From contig CAVZSF010000005.1 in NCBI GenBank assembly GCA_963777895.1, forward strand, positions 868,001 to 932,000: 64,000 nt of DNA, given 5' to 3'. This document shows positions 1 through 8,577 of the stretch, in pieces; the stretch's first letter is position 1; every line of letters starts with the position of its first letter. The notes beneath the pieces were generated by a model, which was not told the origin of the DNA, made no database searches, and saw only the letters and a program-made list of their open reading frames with translations. Origin of the DNA: UBA2241 sp963777895 (GTDB taxonomy: Bacteria; Actinomycetota; Thermoleophilia; UBA2241). The position numbers and the translations under genes were made by a program.

Positions 1-1
1 T

Positions 2-178
2 GAGGTCCTGAAGCTGATCGCGGAGGGAAACTCGAATCCGCAGATCGCCGGCATCCTCTGCCTCAGCCCCAAGACCGTCGAGAACCACCGGACCAACATC
101 ATGCGCAAGCTGGACGTGCACGACGTCACGGGGCTGGTCAAGTACGCGCTCAAGTCCGGTCTGATCGAACTGGAGTGA
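2..178 (+). CDS. LuxR/NarL-type response regulator, C-terminal HTH (partial)
   Basis: Only the last 58 codons are inside the window; the gene begins upstream. The visible part is a complete LuxR/GerE-type helix-turn-helix: the stretch IAEGNSNPQIAGILCLSPKTV contains the two DNA-binding helices, followed by ENHRTNIMRKLDV, the usual dimer and contact region, and it ends LIELE-stop. This is the output domain of NarL/FixJ response regulators or related one-component regulators; the receiver or sensor part cannot be seen. It points toward the hdr-mvh operon, whose first gene starts 473 nt downstream. The window contains several histidine kinases and receiver-only proteins but no other DNA-binding response regulator, so this protein could be an output for one of them. 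That link is inference. Confidence 0.85.
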   Translation, partial: EVLKLIAEGNSNPQIAGILCLSPKTVENHRTNIMRKLDVHDVTGLVKYALKSGLIELE

Positions 179-640
179 CCGCTGCCGCGCGGCCAATGCG
201 GGTCGCGGGGCGTTCTCCGAAAGCCGCATACTTGGCCACTTGGCCAGCCGTGGACCCCGCTGACAGGCGTCGGATGCTCCATTTGGCACGAAGCGCTCCG
301 CTGTGTCCAGTCGTCGCCGCAACGCCGGTCAGAGAAGTCGGTGCGGGAGCTCTGAGGCATCTACCCTGGGGTGGTCACCCTAGCATCCTCGGGCTCGGCG
401 GCACGGCAGTCCAAGAGGGAGCCGTGCCCTGCCCCTTTTGTACAGATGGAGCAGGGCGCAGGCCCCGCGCGCGTGGTAGCGTGACGATGTGAAAGTCGGA
501 CTATGGGGTGAGTCCATCCGGAGCGCGGAGAGTTGTGGCCGACTTTGCGCCGCGCTTCACAATCTTCACCTCGTCCGCGCAGGTCCTCTCGGCGCCGCTT
601 GGCAGGCGGACGCCGGTGTACGCCACTCATGTCAGTGACT
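179..640. other. Intergenic region upstream of the hdr-mvh operon
   Basis: About 460 nt without a convincing gene. Two overlapping ORFs, one on each strand (175-492 plus, 361-630 minus), have unconvincing composition and no recognisable domain, so I do not call them. The region should hold the promoter of the hdr-mvh operon. I see no clear -35/-10 pair and no Rex-like 18-mer. A Shine-Dalgarno-like GGAGAGG lies at 641-647, just before hdrC. Confidence 0.5.
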
Positions 641-650
641 GGAGAGGGTG

Positions 651-1235
651 ATGGCTGAGCTATCGAGCGAGAGGCAAGCCAGGGAGCTTCACCGGAAGTT
701 CACCGAAGACGTCCTGGCGATGCCGGGCGGGGAGAAGATCAAGATCTGCCAGCAGTGTGGGACGTGCACGGGCTCCTGCCCGACGAGCTACCTGATGGAC
801 TGGGGTCCCCGCGAAGTGATCGCGGCGTTCCGCGCCGGGATGATCGACAAGGTCGTGAAGAGCAACACCATCTGGCTGTGCACCTCCTGCTACTACTGCA
901 CGGTGCGCTGCCCCGCCGGCATCAAGATCACCGATCTGATGTACGAGCTCAAGCGCATGGCCATCAAGTACGACCTTGCGCCGCGTGAGAGCAAGAACCC
1001 GGCCATGACCAAGACCTTCGTGAACAGCGTGCATCGCCACGGGCGCAACCACGAGGTCGAGATGATGGCCAAGTTCATGCTGACGAAGGACTGGGGCCTG
1101 CCGTTCAAGTTCTGGCAGATGGGCCTCAAGCTCTTCCTCGCAGGGCGGCTCCCCTTGACCGCCAAGAACATCCGCGGCAAGGACGAGCTCGACAAGATCA
1201 GCGCCTACCTCGAGGCGCAGGAGGCGGCCCAATGA
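651..1235 (+). CDS. hdrC: Heterodisulfide reductase subunit C-like iron-sulfur protein (Hdr/Mvh system)
   Basis: HdrC carries two [4Fe-4S] clusters and passes electrons between HdrA and the catalytic subunit HdrB in the soluble HdrABC complex. The 194-residue product shows both cluster motifs: CQQCGTCTGSCP near residue 35 and CTSCYYCTVRCP near residue 80, the usual spacing for HdrC. The C-terminal half is the ordinary helical HdrC tail. ATG 651 is chosen over GTG 648 because GGAGAGG at 641-647 ends immediately before the GTG. The gene overlaps hdrB by 4 nt (ATGA), which indicates translational coupling. It is the first gene of the hdrCBA-mvhDGA-hyp operon. In bacteria without coenzyme M the physiological disulfide is unknown. 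Confidence 0.93.
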   Translation: MAELSSERQARELHRKFTEDVLAMPGGEKIKICQQCGTCTGSCPTSYLMDWGPREVIAAFRAGMIDKVVKSNTIWLCTSCYYCTVRCPAGIKITDLMYELKRMAIKYDLAPRESKNPAMTKTFVNSVHRHGRNHEVEMMAKFMLTKDWGLPFKFWQMGLKLFLAGRLPLTAKNIRGKDELDKISAYLEAQEAAQ

Positions 1236-2107
1236 GGTACCTGTACTATCCTGGCTGCTCCGCCGAGGCCACGGGCAAGGCTTACGACCTGTCGGCCCGC
1301 GTCGTCATGGAGAAGCTCGGCGTGGAGCTGGTCGAGCTCGACGACTGGAACTGCTGCGGCGCGACGAGCTACTTCTCCGTGCGCGAGCTCGATTCGTTCG
1401 CCATCGCGGCGCGCAACATGGCGATCGCCTCGTCACAGGGCGGCGAGGACCTCTGCGTCATCTGCAACGCCTGTTACACGACGCTCGCGAAGACGAACCG
1501 CTACATGGCGGAGAGCCCGCACGTCTTCGAGGCCGTCAACGGCGCGCTTGGGGCGGTGGGACGCAGCTACGACGGCAAGAAGCCGATCCGCCACGTCATG
1601 GACATCCTCATCAACGACCTCGGGGTGGAAGCGATCCAGGACAAGGTGACCAGGCGCCTCACCGGCCTCCGCGTGGCTCCCTACTACGGGTGCCAGTTCT
1701 CGCGCCCCATGGGCACGTTCGACGATCCGCAGTTGCCCACCACCATGGACCGCCTCTTCGAGGCGATGGGCGCCGACGTGATCACCGACTGGGACGCCAA
1801 GACCGACTGCTGCGGCGGCATGATGATGCTCACCAAGGAGGAGGGCGCCCTGCGCCTCTGCCACGAGCTCCTCGCCGCCGCCAGGCAGGCCGACGCCCAG
1901 GTCATCGTCGCGGCCTGCCCGCTGTGCGAGATGAACCTCGAGGGCTACCAGCCCCGCGTGAACAAGGTCTACGGGACCGACTTCGACATCCCGGTCATGT
2001 ACTTCACCCAGCTCGCCGGCCTGGCGCTGGGCGCCGACCCGAAGCAGCTCGGCATCGACAAGCAGGTCGTCTCCTGCGCGCCGGTGCTCGCTGCGGTCCC
2101 GGCGTGA
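1232..2107 (+). CDS. hdrB: Heterodisulfide reductase subunit B-like protein
   Basis: HdrB is the disulfide-reducing subunit and holds two noncubane [4Fe-4S] clusters in CCG domains. Both domains are visible in this 291-residue protein: YYPGCSAEA near residue 5, DWNCCGATSYF near 39, CVICNACYT near 76, then YYGCQFSRP near 151, DCCGGMMML near 190 and ACPLCEMN near 228. Length and order match archaeal and bacterial HdrB. The start overlaps the hdrC stop by 4 nt. Intact HdrB next to HdrA and MvhADG indicates that a disulfide or thiol carrier is the high-potential partner of the bifurcating complex; its identity (for example a DsrC-like protein) cannot be told from the window. Confidence 0.93.
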   Translation: MRYLYYPGCSAEATGKAYDLSARVVMEKLGVELVELDDWNCCGATSYFSVRELDSFAIAARNMAIASSQGGEDLCVICNACYTTLAKTNRYMAESPHVFEAVNGALGAVGRSYDGKKPIRHVMDILINDLGVEAIQDKVTRRLTGLRVAPYYGCQFSRPMGTFDDPQLPTTMDRLFEAMGADVITDWDAKTDCCGGMMMLTKEEGALRLCHELLAAARQADAQVIVAACPLCEMNLEGYQPRVNKVYGTDFDIPVMYFTQLAGLALGADPKQLGIDKQVVSCAPVLAAVPA

Positions 2108-2127
2108 GCCGCGAGGAGGTAAGGACG

Positions 2128-4102
2128 ATGCCAGAAGAGAAGATCGGCGTCTACATCTGCCACTGCGGCACCAACATCGCCGGCAAGGTCGACGTCGAAG
2201 AGGTCACCCGCTGGGCGGCCGAACAGCCCAACGTCGCCATCGCGCGCGAGTACAAGTACATGTGCTCGGACCCCGGCCAGGACCTCATCAAGCAGGACAT
2301 CCAGGAACACGGCATCACGCGCGCCGTCGTGGCGGCTTGCTCGCCGACGCATGCACGAGCCGACCTTCCGCAAGGCCGCGTCGGATGCCGGGCTCAACCC
2401 CTACCTGCTGCAGATGGCCAACATCCGTGAGCACGCGTCCTGGGTGACGGAGGACCCGGGCGAGGCCACCGAGAAGGCCAAGCGCATCCTCAGCGCCCAG
2501 ATCCATCGCCTGCCGTTCAACACGCCGCTCGAGCCCATCGAGGTCCCGGTCAACCCGGACGTGATGGTCGTCGGCGGCGGCATCGCCGGCATCGAAGCGG
2601 CCCTCAAGCTGGCGCAGGCCGGCAAGAAGGTCTACCTCGTCGAGCGGGACCCGTCGATCGGCGGGCACATGGCGATGTTCGACAAGACCTTCCCGACGCT
2701 CGACTGCGCAGCGTGCATCCTGACGCCGAAGATGTCGGCGGCCGGCAAGGAGCCGCACATCGAGATGCTCGCCTACAGCGAGGTCACCGAGGTCGAGGGC
2801 TACGTCGGTAACTTCAAGGTCAAGGTGACGAAGAAGGCCCGCTGCGTCGACATCGACAAGTGCACCGGTTGTGGCCTGTGCACCGAGGCCTGCGTCGTGC
2901 GCAAGGTCTCGAACGAGTTCGACCAGGGCCTCAGCAAGCGCAGCGCCGCCTACATCCCGTTCCCCCAGGCGGTGCCACTGCGCGCCACCATCGACCCCGT
3001 CAACTGCCTCACGCGCAAGGGCAAGAAGTGCAAGCAGCCCTGCGTCACCGCCTGCGGCCCCGGCGCCATCGACTTCGACCAGAAGGACGAGGAGATCACC
3101 GTCGAGGTGGGCGCCATCATCATGGCGACGGGCTTCGAGCTCTGGGACGCGACCCAGGAGAGCCGCTACAGTTACGGCCACTTCGACGACGTTATCAGCA
3201 GCCTCGAGTTCGAGCGCATCTCCAACGCCTCCGGCCCGACCGGCGGCCACATCGTCTGCAAGAACGGCGTGGCGCCCAAGTCGGTCGCCATCCTGCACTG
3301 CGTCGGCAGCCGCGACGAGAACTATCAGGAGTTCTGCTCGCGCGTCTGCTGCATGTACTCACTGAAGTTCGCGCACCTCATCAAGGAGCACCTGCCCGAG
3401 ACCGAGGTGTACGAGTGCTACATCGACATGCGCTGCTACGGCAAGGGCTATGAGGAGTTCTACCGGCGGCTCATGAACGAGGGCGTCAACTTCATCCGCG
3501 GACGGGCGGCCGAGATCAGCGAGGTGGCGCTCGCCCCTGAAGAGGAAGGTCGCCTCATCGTCAAGGTCGAGGACACGCTGCTCGGCATCGTGCGGCGTGT
3601 CCCCGTCGACATGGTCGTCCTCTCGGCGGGCCTTGCGCCGCGTAAGGACGCCAAACAGACGTCGCAGATCTTCGGGTTCGGCTGCAGCGCGAACGGCTTC
3701 TTCCTCGAGCGGCACCCCAAGCTCGAGCCGGTTTCGACGGTCACCGACGGCATCTTCATCGCGGGGTGCTGCCAGTACCCGAAGGACATCCCCGACACCG
3801 TGGCACAGGCGGGCGCGGCGGCGGCCGGCGCCCTGGCGCTGGTCGACAACGCGACCGTCAAGGTCGAGCCGACCATCTCGTACATCGACCCCGAGAAGTG
3901 CTCCGGGTGCCACATCTGCGTCGGTCTCTGCCCGCACGTCGCCATCCAGTACAACGAGGAGAAGGGCGTGGCCGAGGTCATCGAGGCCGCGTGCAAGGGC
4001 TGCGGCGTGTGTGTCGCGGCCTGCGGGTCCGGGGTGCCGCAGCAGCGCGGCTACCTCGACGAGCAGATCTTCGCCGAGATCGAAGGGGCCCTGGCCCTCT
4101 AG
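2128..4102 (+). CDS. hdrA: Heterodisulfide reductase subunit A-like flavoprotein (apparent +1 indel)
   Basis: HdrA is the FAD-containing electron-bifurcating subunit. The product starts at ATG 2128 after GAGGAGG with the typical N-terminal CHCGTNIAG motif, followed by the FAD-binding VVGGGIAGIEAAL, a ferredoxin motif CTGCGLCTEAC, conserved Cys runs such as CVGSRDEN..CCMYS, and a C-terminal pair of [4Fe-4S] motifs (CSGCHICVGLCP and CKGCGVCVAAC). The reading frame breaks near 2347: removing one base there gives SPRMHEPTFRKA, matching the paralogue at 34918-36945 (SPHMHEKTFRRA). The repaired length is about 657 residues, normal for HdrA. The break is most likely a sequencing error, because everything downstream stays conserved. 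Low-potential electrons are expected to go to ferredoxin. Confidence 0.92.
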
Positions 4103-4128
4103 GGCCGGCGTCAGTGAAGGAGAGCGCA

Positions 4129-4633
4129 GTGAGCGAACAGTTCGAACCTCGTCTGATCGGGTTCCTCTGCCGCTGGTGCAGCTACAACGGCGCCGACCTG
4201 GCCGGCACCTCGCGGATCAAGTACCCGCCCAACGTGACGCCCGATCAAGACCAACTGCTCCGGGCGGGTGGACCCGACCCACATCATGAAGGCCTTCGCC
4301 GAGGGCGCAGACGGCGTGATCATCGCCGGCTGTCACCCGGGCGACTGCCACTACATCAACGGCAACTACCGCACCGCGGGGCGCTTCCCGATGATCGAGA
4401 AGCTCCTCGAGCAGCTCGGCCTCGAGCACGGGCGCGTGCGGCTCGAGTGGGTCTCGGCGGCCGAGGGCGACAAGTTCGCCCGTGTCGTCACCGAGTTCAC
4501 CGAGGAGATCCGCGCCCTCGGTCCGCTGGGCTGGAAGAAGGAGCTCGTCGACGAGGGCGCCGAGAGCGTCAGCGGCAACGGGAGCAGCCCGGCCGCCGCG
4601 GCCGACCCTGTGGAAGAGGCGGTGACGGCATGA
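4129..4633 (+). CDS. mvhD: MvhD-type [2Fe-2S] adaptor subunit (apparent +1 indel)
   Basis: MvhD links the [NiFe] hydrogenase to HdrA. The product begins SEQFEPRLIGFLCRWCSYNGADLAG, the classic MvhD N-terminus, and continues with IKTNCSGRVDPTHIMKAF and GCHPGDCHY after repair. GTG 4129 is chosen because AAGGAG lies about 9 nt upstream. One extra base near 4243 breaks the frame; deleting it restores PIKTNCSGRVDP. The C-terminus ends in a short Ala/Asp-rich tail. The stop overlaps the mvhG start by 4 nt. A paralogue that would be FlxD is encoded at 34340-34918, so the genome has at least two MvhD adaptors, each paired with its own HdrA. Confidence 0.9.
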
Positions 4634-5658
4634 GCAAGTTCAAGTTCGCCATGTACTGGGCCGGCAGCTGCGGCGGCTGTGAGATCTCCCTCCTCGAGAT
4701 CAAAGAGAAGATCCTCGAGGTCGACGAGAACTTCGACATCGTCTTCATGCCGGTCGCGACCGACTTCAAGTACAAGGACGTCGAGGCCTACGACGACGGT
4801 TACATCGACGTCTGTCTCTTCAACGGCTGCATCCGCAACAGCGAGCACACCCACATCGCCAAGGTGCTGCGCGCCAAGAGCAAGGTGCTCGTCGCGTTCG
4901 GCGCCTGCGCCACGATGGGCGGCATCCCCGGCCTTGCCAATGTGTCGAGCGCCCAGGAGATCAAGGAGCTCGTCTACACGCAGAACCCGTCGATCGACAA
5001 CCCGGACCGGGTCTTTCCGCAGGAGACCTACGCGGTCCCCGAGGGCGAGCTCACCCTGCCGCATCTCTACGACACGGTGAAGGTGCTCTCGGACGTCGTC
5101 CCGGTCGACTACTCGATGCCCGGCTGCGCCCCCGAGGCGCACCAGATCGCCGCGGTGCTCGACGTCGTCATCGCCGGCCTCAAGGGCGAAGGCGCCCTGC
5201 CGCCGGCCGGCGCCGTCATCGGTGTCGCCCCCAAGACCTGCTGCGACGAGTGCGACCGCGTCAAGGAAGAGAAGAAGATCCCGGGCTTCAAGCGCATCTG
5301 GGAGTTCCTGCCCGACAAGGAGAAGTGTCTGCTCGAGCAGGGGCTGGTCTGCATGGGTCCGGCGACGCGCGCCGGCTGCGGCTCGCGCTGCACCACCGTC
5401 GGCATGGCCTGTCGCGGCTGCTACGGGGCGCCCGAGGGCGTGATCGACCAGGGCGCCAAGATGCTCAGCACCCTGGCCTCGATCGTCGACGCGCCGACGC
5501 CGGAGGAGATCGCCGACATCGCGGCGACCATCCCCGACCCGGTCGGCACGTTCTACCGGTTCGGCCTCGCCAGCTCCCTGATGCGCCGCGCCAGGGTGTC
5601 GGTCCCCGTGCAAGAAGCCGCCCCAGCCGAGACTCCCATGAGTGAGGTGCCGGCATGA
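4630..5658 (+). CDS. mvhG: [NiFe] hydrogenase small subunit, F420-nonreducing (MvhG) type
   Basis: The small subunit carries three iron-sulfur clusters that conduct electrons from the NiFe site to MvhD. The 342-residue protein begins KFKFAMYWAGSCGGCEISLLE, with the proximal-cluster CxxC, then FNGCIRNSEH and FGACATMGGIPG, CAPEAHQIA near residue 163, CCDECDR near 203 and a Cys-rich C-terminal part (CMGPATRAGCGSRCTT..CRGCYG) for the medial and distal clusters. There is no Tat signal, so the enzyme is cytoplasmic, as expected for group 3c. It overlaps mvhD and mvhA by 4 nt each. The frame is intact throughout. Confidence 0.94.
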   Translation: MSKFKFAMYWAGSCGGCEISLLEIKEKILEVDENFDIVFMPVATDFKYKDVEAYDDGYIDVCLFNGCIRNSEHTHIAKVLRAKSKVLVAFGACATMGGIPGLANVSSAQEIKELVYTQNPSIDNPDRVFPQETYAVPEGELTLPHLYDTVKVLSDVVPVDYSMPGCAPEAHQIAAVLDVVIAGLKGEGALPPAGAVIGVAPKTCCDECDRVKEEKKIPGFKRIWEFLPDKEKCLLEQGLVCMGPATRAGCGSRCTTVGMACRGCYGAPEGVIDQGAKMLSTLASIVDAPTPEEIADIAATIPDPVGTFYRFGLASSLMRRARVSVPVQEAAPAETPMSEVPA

Positions 5659-7126
5659 GAAAGGTCACTGTCGATCCGATCACCCGGCTCGAGGGTCACG
5701 GCAAGATCGAGATCTTCGTGAACGACGCCGGCGAGGTCGCCAACGTCTACTTCCAGGTCCCCGAGCTGCGCGGCTTCGAGCGCTTCTGCGTCGGCCGTCC
5801 GGTCGAGGAGCTCGCGCGCATCACGCCGCGCATCTGCGGCGTCTGCCCCGAGGCGCACCACATGGCCTCCACCAAGGCCATCGACGGCGTCTTCGGGGTC
5901 GAGCCGGCTCCCACGGGGCGCAAGCTCCGCGAGCTGCTCTACAACGCCTTCTACGTCGGCGACCACACGACCCACTTCTACGTGCTCGCCGGCCCCGACT
6001 TCGTCGTCGGGCCGACCGCCGATCCCGCCGAGCGCAACATCCTCGGCGTGATCCACAAGGTCGGCCTCGAGACCGGCGGGGCCGTCATCAAGCTGCGCGC
6101 CGAGGCGGCCGAGGTCATCAGCATCCTCGGCGGCAAGGCCGTCCACCCCGTGTGCGGCCTGCCCGGCGGCGTCAGCAAGGCGATCAGCGAGGACGAGCGC
6201 AAGCGCATCGCCGAGATCACCGCGGGCATGGTCGAGTTCGCCAAGTTCAGCCTGCAGCTCTTCGACGACGTCGTGCTCGCCAACAAGGACTACGTCGACC
6301 TCATCAAGAGCGACGCCTTCACGCACCAGACCTACTACATGGGCCTGGTCGACGAGGACAACAAGGTGAACTTCTACGACGGCAAGGTCCGGGTCACCGG
6401 CCCGGACGGGGCCGAGCTGCTGCAAGTTCGAGGGCAAGGACTACCTCGAGCACATCGCCGAGCACGTCGAGCCGTACAGCTACCTCGTCTATCCGTACCT
6501 CAAGGCGATCGGCTGGAAGGGCTTCGTCGACGGCAAGGACTCGGGTGTCTACCGCGCCTCGCCGCTCAGCCGCCTGAACGCGGCCGACGGCATGGCCACG
6601 CCGCTGCGCCCAGGCCGAGTACGAGCGTTACTTCTCGACGCTCGGCGGCAAGCCCGTGCACGCCACGCTGGCGACGCACTGGGCCCGCCTCGTCGAGCTG
6701 CTCTACGCGGCCGAGCGTGCCAACGACCTCGCCAACGACCCCGACATCACCAACCCCGAAGTGCGGGTGATCCCCGAGCGCATCGTGGGTGAGGGCATCG
6801 GTGTCGTCGAGGCGCCGCGCGGCACCCTGTACCACCACTACAAGACCGACGACAAGGGCATCGTCACCAACGTCAACCTGATCGTCGGGACCACCAACAA
6901 CAACGCGGCCATCTCGATGTCCCTCAAGAAGGCCGCCGAAGGCCTGATCAAGGGCGGCACCGAGATCAGCGAAGGCACCCTCAACATGATCGAGATGGCC
7001 TTCCGCGCCTACGACCCGTGCTTCGGCTGCGCGACCCACACGCTGCCGGGCGACATGCCGCTCGAGGTCACGACCAAGAGCGAGGCGACGGGCGCGGTCA
7101 TCACCAGCGTCAAGAGGAACATGTAG
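5655..7126 (+). CDS. mvhA: [NiFe] hydrogenase large subunit, MvhA type (two apparent +1 indels)
   Basis: This catalytic subunit holds the NiFe(CN)2CO site. The N-terminal L1 motif RICGVCPEAHHMA (near residue 58) and the C-terminal L2 motif DPCFGCATHTLPGD supply the four Ni-binding cysteines. Two single extra bases, near 6420 and 6607, split it into three frames; deleting them restores ELCKFEGKDYLEH and PLAQAEYERYFST. The repaired length is about 490 residues. The protein extends some 30 residues past the L2 His, a stretch containing the site where the adjacent protease would cut. HdrABC plus MvhADG corresponds to the group 3c [NiFe] hydrogenases, which couple H2 oxidation to ferredoxin and disulfide reduction by flavin-based bifurcation. 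Confidence 0.93.
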
Positions 7127-7600
7127 GTGGCTTCCACCCTCGTCCTCGGCATGGGCAACCCCATCCTCTCGGACGACGGCGTCGGGCTGTACGTCGCGGA
7201 GCGGGTGCGGGAGACCGCGCTGCCGACCGGGGTGGAGGTCATGCAGAGTGAGGTCGCCGGGCTCCGCCTGCTGGAGCTGGTGCGCGGTCACGACAAGGTC
7301 GTGATCGTCGACGCCTTGCGCAGCGGGCGCGAGCCCGGCGACGTCGTCCGGTACGAGGCCAAGGACTTCAAGGGCGGGCACCGCTACGGCTCCGCCCACT
7401 CGATCGGTCTCGGCACCGTGCTCGAGCTCGGCCGCCGGCTTGGCTACGACATGCCGGAGGACGTCGTCGTCTTCGCCATCGAGGCCGACGACATCGAGAC
7501 CTTCGGCGAGGAGTTCTGCGAGCCGGTGGCCGACGCCGCCGAGCGCGTCGTCGAGCTGGTGCGGGCGGAGGTCGGGGTCGCCGCGGCCGCGCCGGCGTAA
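7127..7600 (+). CDS. Hydrogenase maturation protease (HycI/HyaD/FrhD family)
   Basis: This peptidase removes the C-terminal extension of the large subunit after nickel insertion. The 157-residue product starts STLVLGMGNPILSDDGVG, the family hallmark, with the Ni-sensing acidic residue in the DDG segment. It continues with VIVDALRSGREPGDVV and SAHSIGLGTVLELG, where the second acidic and the His ligands lie. The GTG start follows the mvhA stop directly with no gap. Its position right after mvhA makes MvhA its natural substrate. The family has several names (HyaD, HybD, HycI, FrhD, HoxW), and I cannot choose among them by sequence alone. Confidence 0.93.
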   Translation: MASTLVLGMGNPILSDDGVGLYVAERVRETALPTGVEVMQSEVAGLRLLELVRGHDKVVIVDALRSGREPGDVVRYEAKDFKGGHRYGSAHSIGLGTVLELGRRLGYDMPEDVVVFAIEADDIETFGEEFCEPVADAAERVVELVRAEVGVAAAAPA

Positions 7601-7662
7601 GCCGGGCGCGGCCAGGTGGCCGCCGCGTCGATCGCCCGCACCCGTCCCATCGTCCGCTCCTG

Positions 7663-7677
7663 TAAGGTACGCCCGTG
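7663..7677 (+). promoter_or_regulatory. Possible -10 box and leaderless GTG start
   Basis: TAAGGT at 7663-7668 lies seven bases before GTG 7675, with no Shine-Dalgarno sequence between them. The same layout occurs before 59219 (TACACT) and 62816 (TAGATT). If real, the glycosyltransferase-like gene and the hyp genes after it can be transcribed from an internal promoter as a leaderless message. No good -35 is visible. Confidence 0.35.
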
Positions 7678-8577
7678 GTCAATGACCCATCGCGACAGGA
7701 CCGCGCCAGCGTCGTCCTCTTCAGCGCGCACGGCGTCGAGGCGCTTCGCGCCGCGCTGCATGCCGTGCGCTCGACGGCGGGGGTGCCCTGCAACGTGACC
7801 GTCGTGGCCGAAGCGCCCAACGAGGCCGTCGGCATGTACATGCTGCGCCAGTACCTGCGGGGCCACATTGCCGCCTGCGAGTTTGACGGCGGCGCCACGC
7901 CCGACGGCCACTGCCATCTCGACAGGACCTTCCACCTCGCTCGCGCCGAGTACGTCGTGCGCATCGACGACGCTCTGAGCTTCCAGCCCGGCTGGCTCGA
8001 ACGGGCACTAGGCGCCTTCCAGAAAGACCCGGACCTGGGCTGCCTTTCGCTGGTCGAGCCGCCACCCGAGAAGCGACCCCGGGGGCGGCCCCGCAAGCCC
8101 ACCGGCGAGCCGGGCATCGTGGACCACATCAGCAACCGCTGCTTCGTGACCCGCCGCTCGCTCTTCGTGCGCCATGAGTGCGAGCTGATGGGCGAGCAGC
8201 CCGGCGGTCTCTGCGTCTACCAGCAGTACCTGAAGCGCATCAACAGGAAGCTCGCCTACCTTCCCGGCCTGGTCGGCGAGATCGAGCTGGTGGCGCCGGT
8301 GACTCCCGAGGTGGCGGCGCTCGAGGACGAGCTGCCGCCCCACGAGAGCGAGACCGGCGCCATGCACCACCTCGAGCAGGCCTTCGACCTGGGCGACGAC
8401 GTTCTGCTCACCTGCATGGCGTGCGGGGAGACCGAGCTCGAGGTGCTGGCCGCGCGCATCAAGTTCTGCAGCGCTCACCGCGCCGCGATCGGATTCATGT
8501 ACGAGCTTCGCTGCCCGGAGTGCGGCGAGCTCCACTACAAGGACGACCTGCAGTTCTCATGTCCGGACGTGACCTGA
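7675..8577 (+). CDS. Glycosyltransferase family 2-like protein with zinc-ribbon-like C-terminus
   Basis: The 300-residue product begins SVVLFSAHGVEALRAALHAVRSTAGVPCNVTVVAE, resembling the nucleotide-sugar-binding beta-alpha-beta unit of GT-A (family 2) transferases, and has a later VVRIDDALSFQPGWLERAL stretch where DxD-like acidic residues would sit. Near residue 125 is a basic KRPRGRPRKP segment resembling an AT-hook. The last 70 residues hold paired cysteines (CMACGE, CSAH, CPECGE), suggesting a zinc ribbon. It lies between the hydrogenase protease and hypF, with its end overlapping hypF by 19 nt. A role in hydrogenase biosynthesis or regulation is only an inference from position. I do not know its substrate. 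Confidence 0.65.
   Translation: MVNDPSRQDRASVVLFSAHGVEALRAALHAVRSTAGVPCNVTVVAEAPNEAVGMYMLRQYLRGHIAACEFDGGATPDGHCHLDRTFHLARAEYVVRIDDALSFQPGWLERALGAFQKDPDLGCLSLVEPPPEKRPRGRPRKPTGEPGIVDHISNRCFVTRRSLFVRHECELMGEQPGGLCVYQQYLKRINRKLAYLPGLVGEIELVAPVTPEVAALEDELPPHESETGAMHHLEQAFDLGDDVLLTCMACGETELEVLAARIKFCSAHRAAIGFMYELRCPECGELHYKDDLQFSCPDVT

Noticed and set aside
175..492. A 105-aa ORF upstream of hdrC
   Set aside because: No ribosome site, no domain, and an antisense ORF covers the same DNA; composition is that of noncoding high-GC sequence.
533..562. TTGTGG and TTCACAA upstream of hdrC as a Rex site
   Set aside because: The half-sites are 17 bases apart instead of the 4-6 required, so they cannot form one operator.
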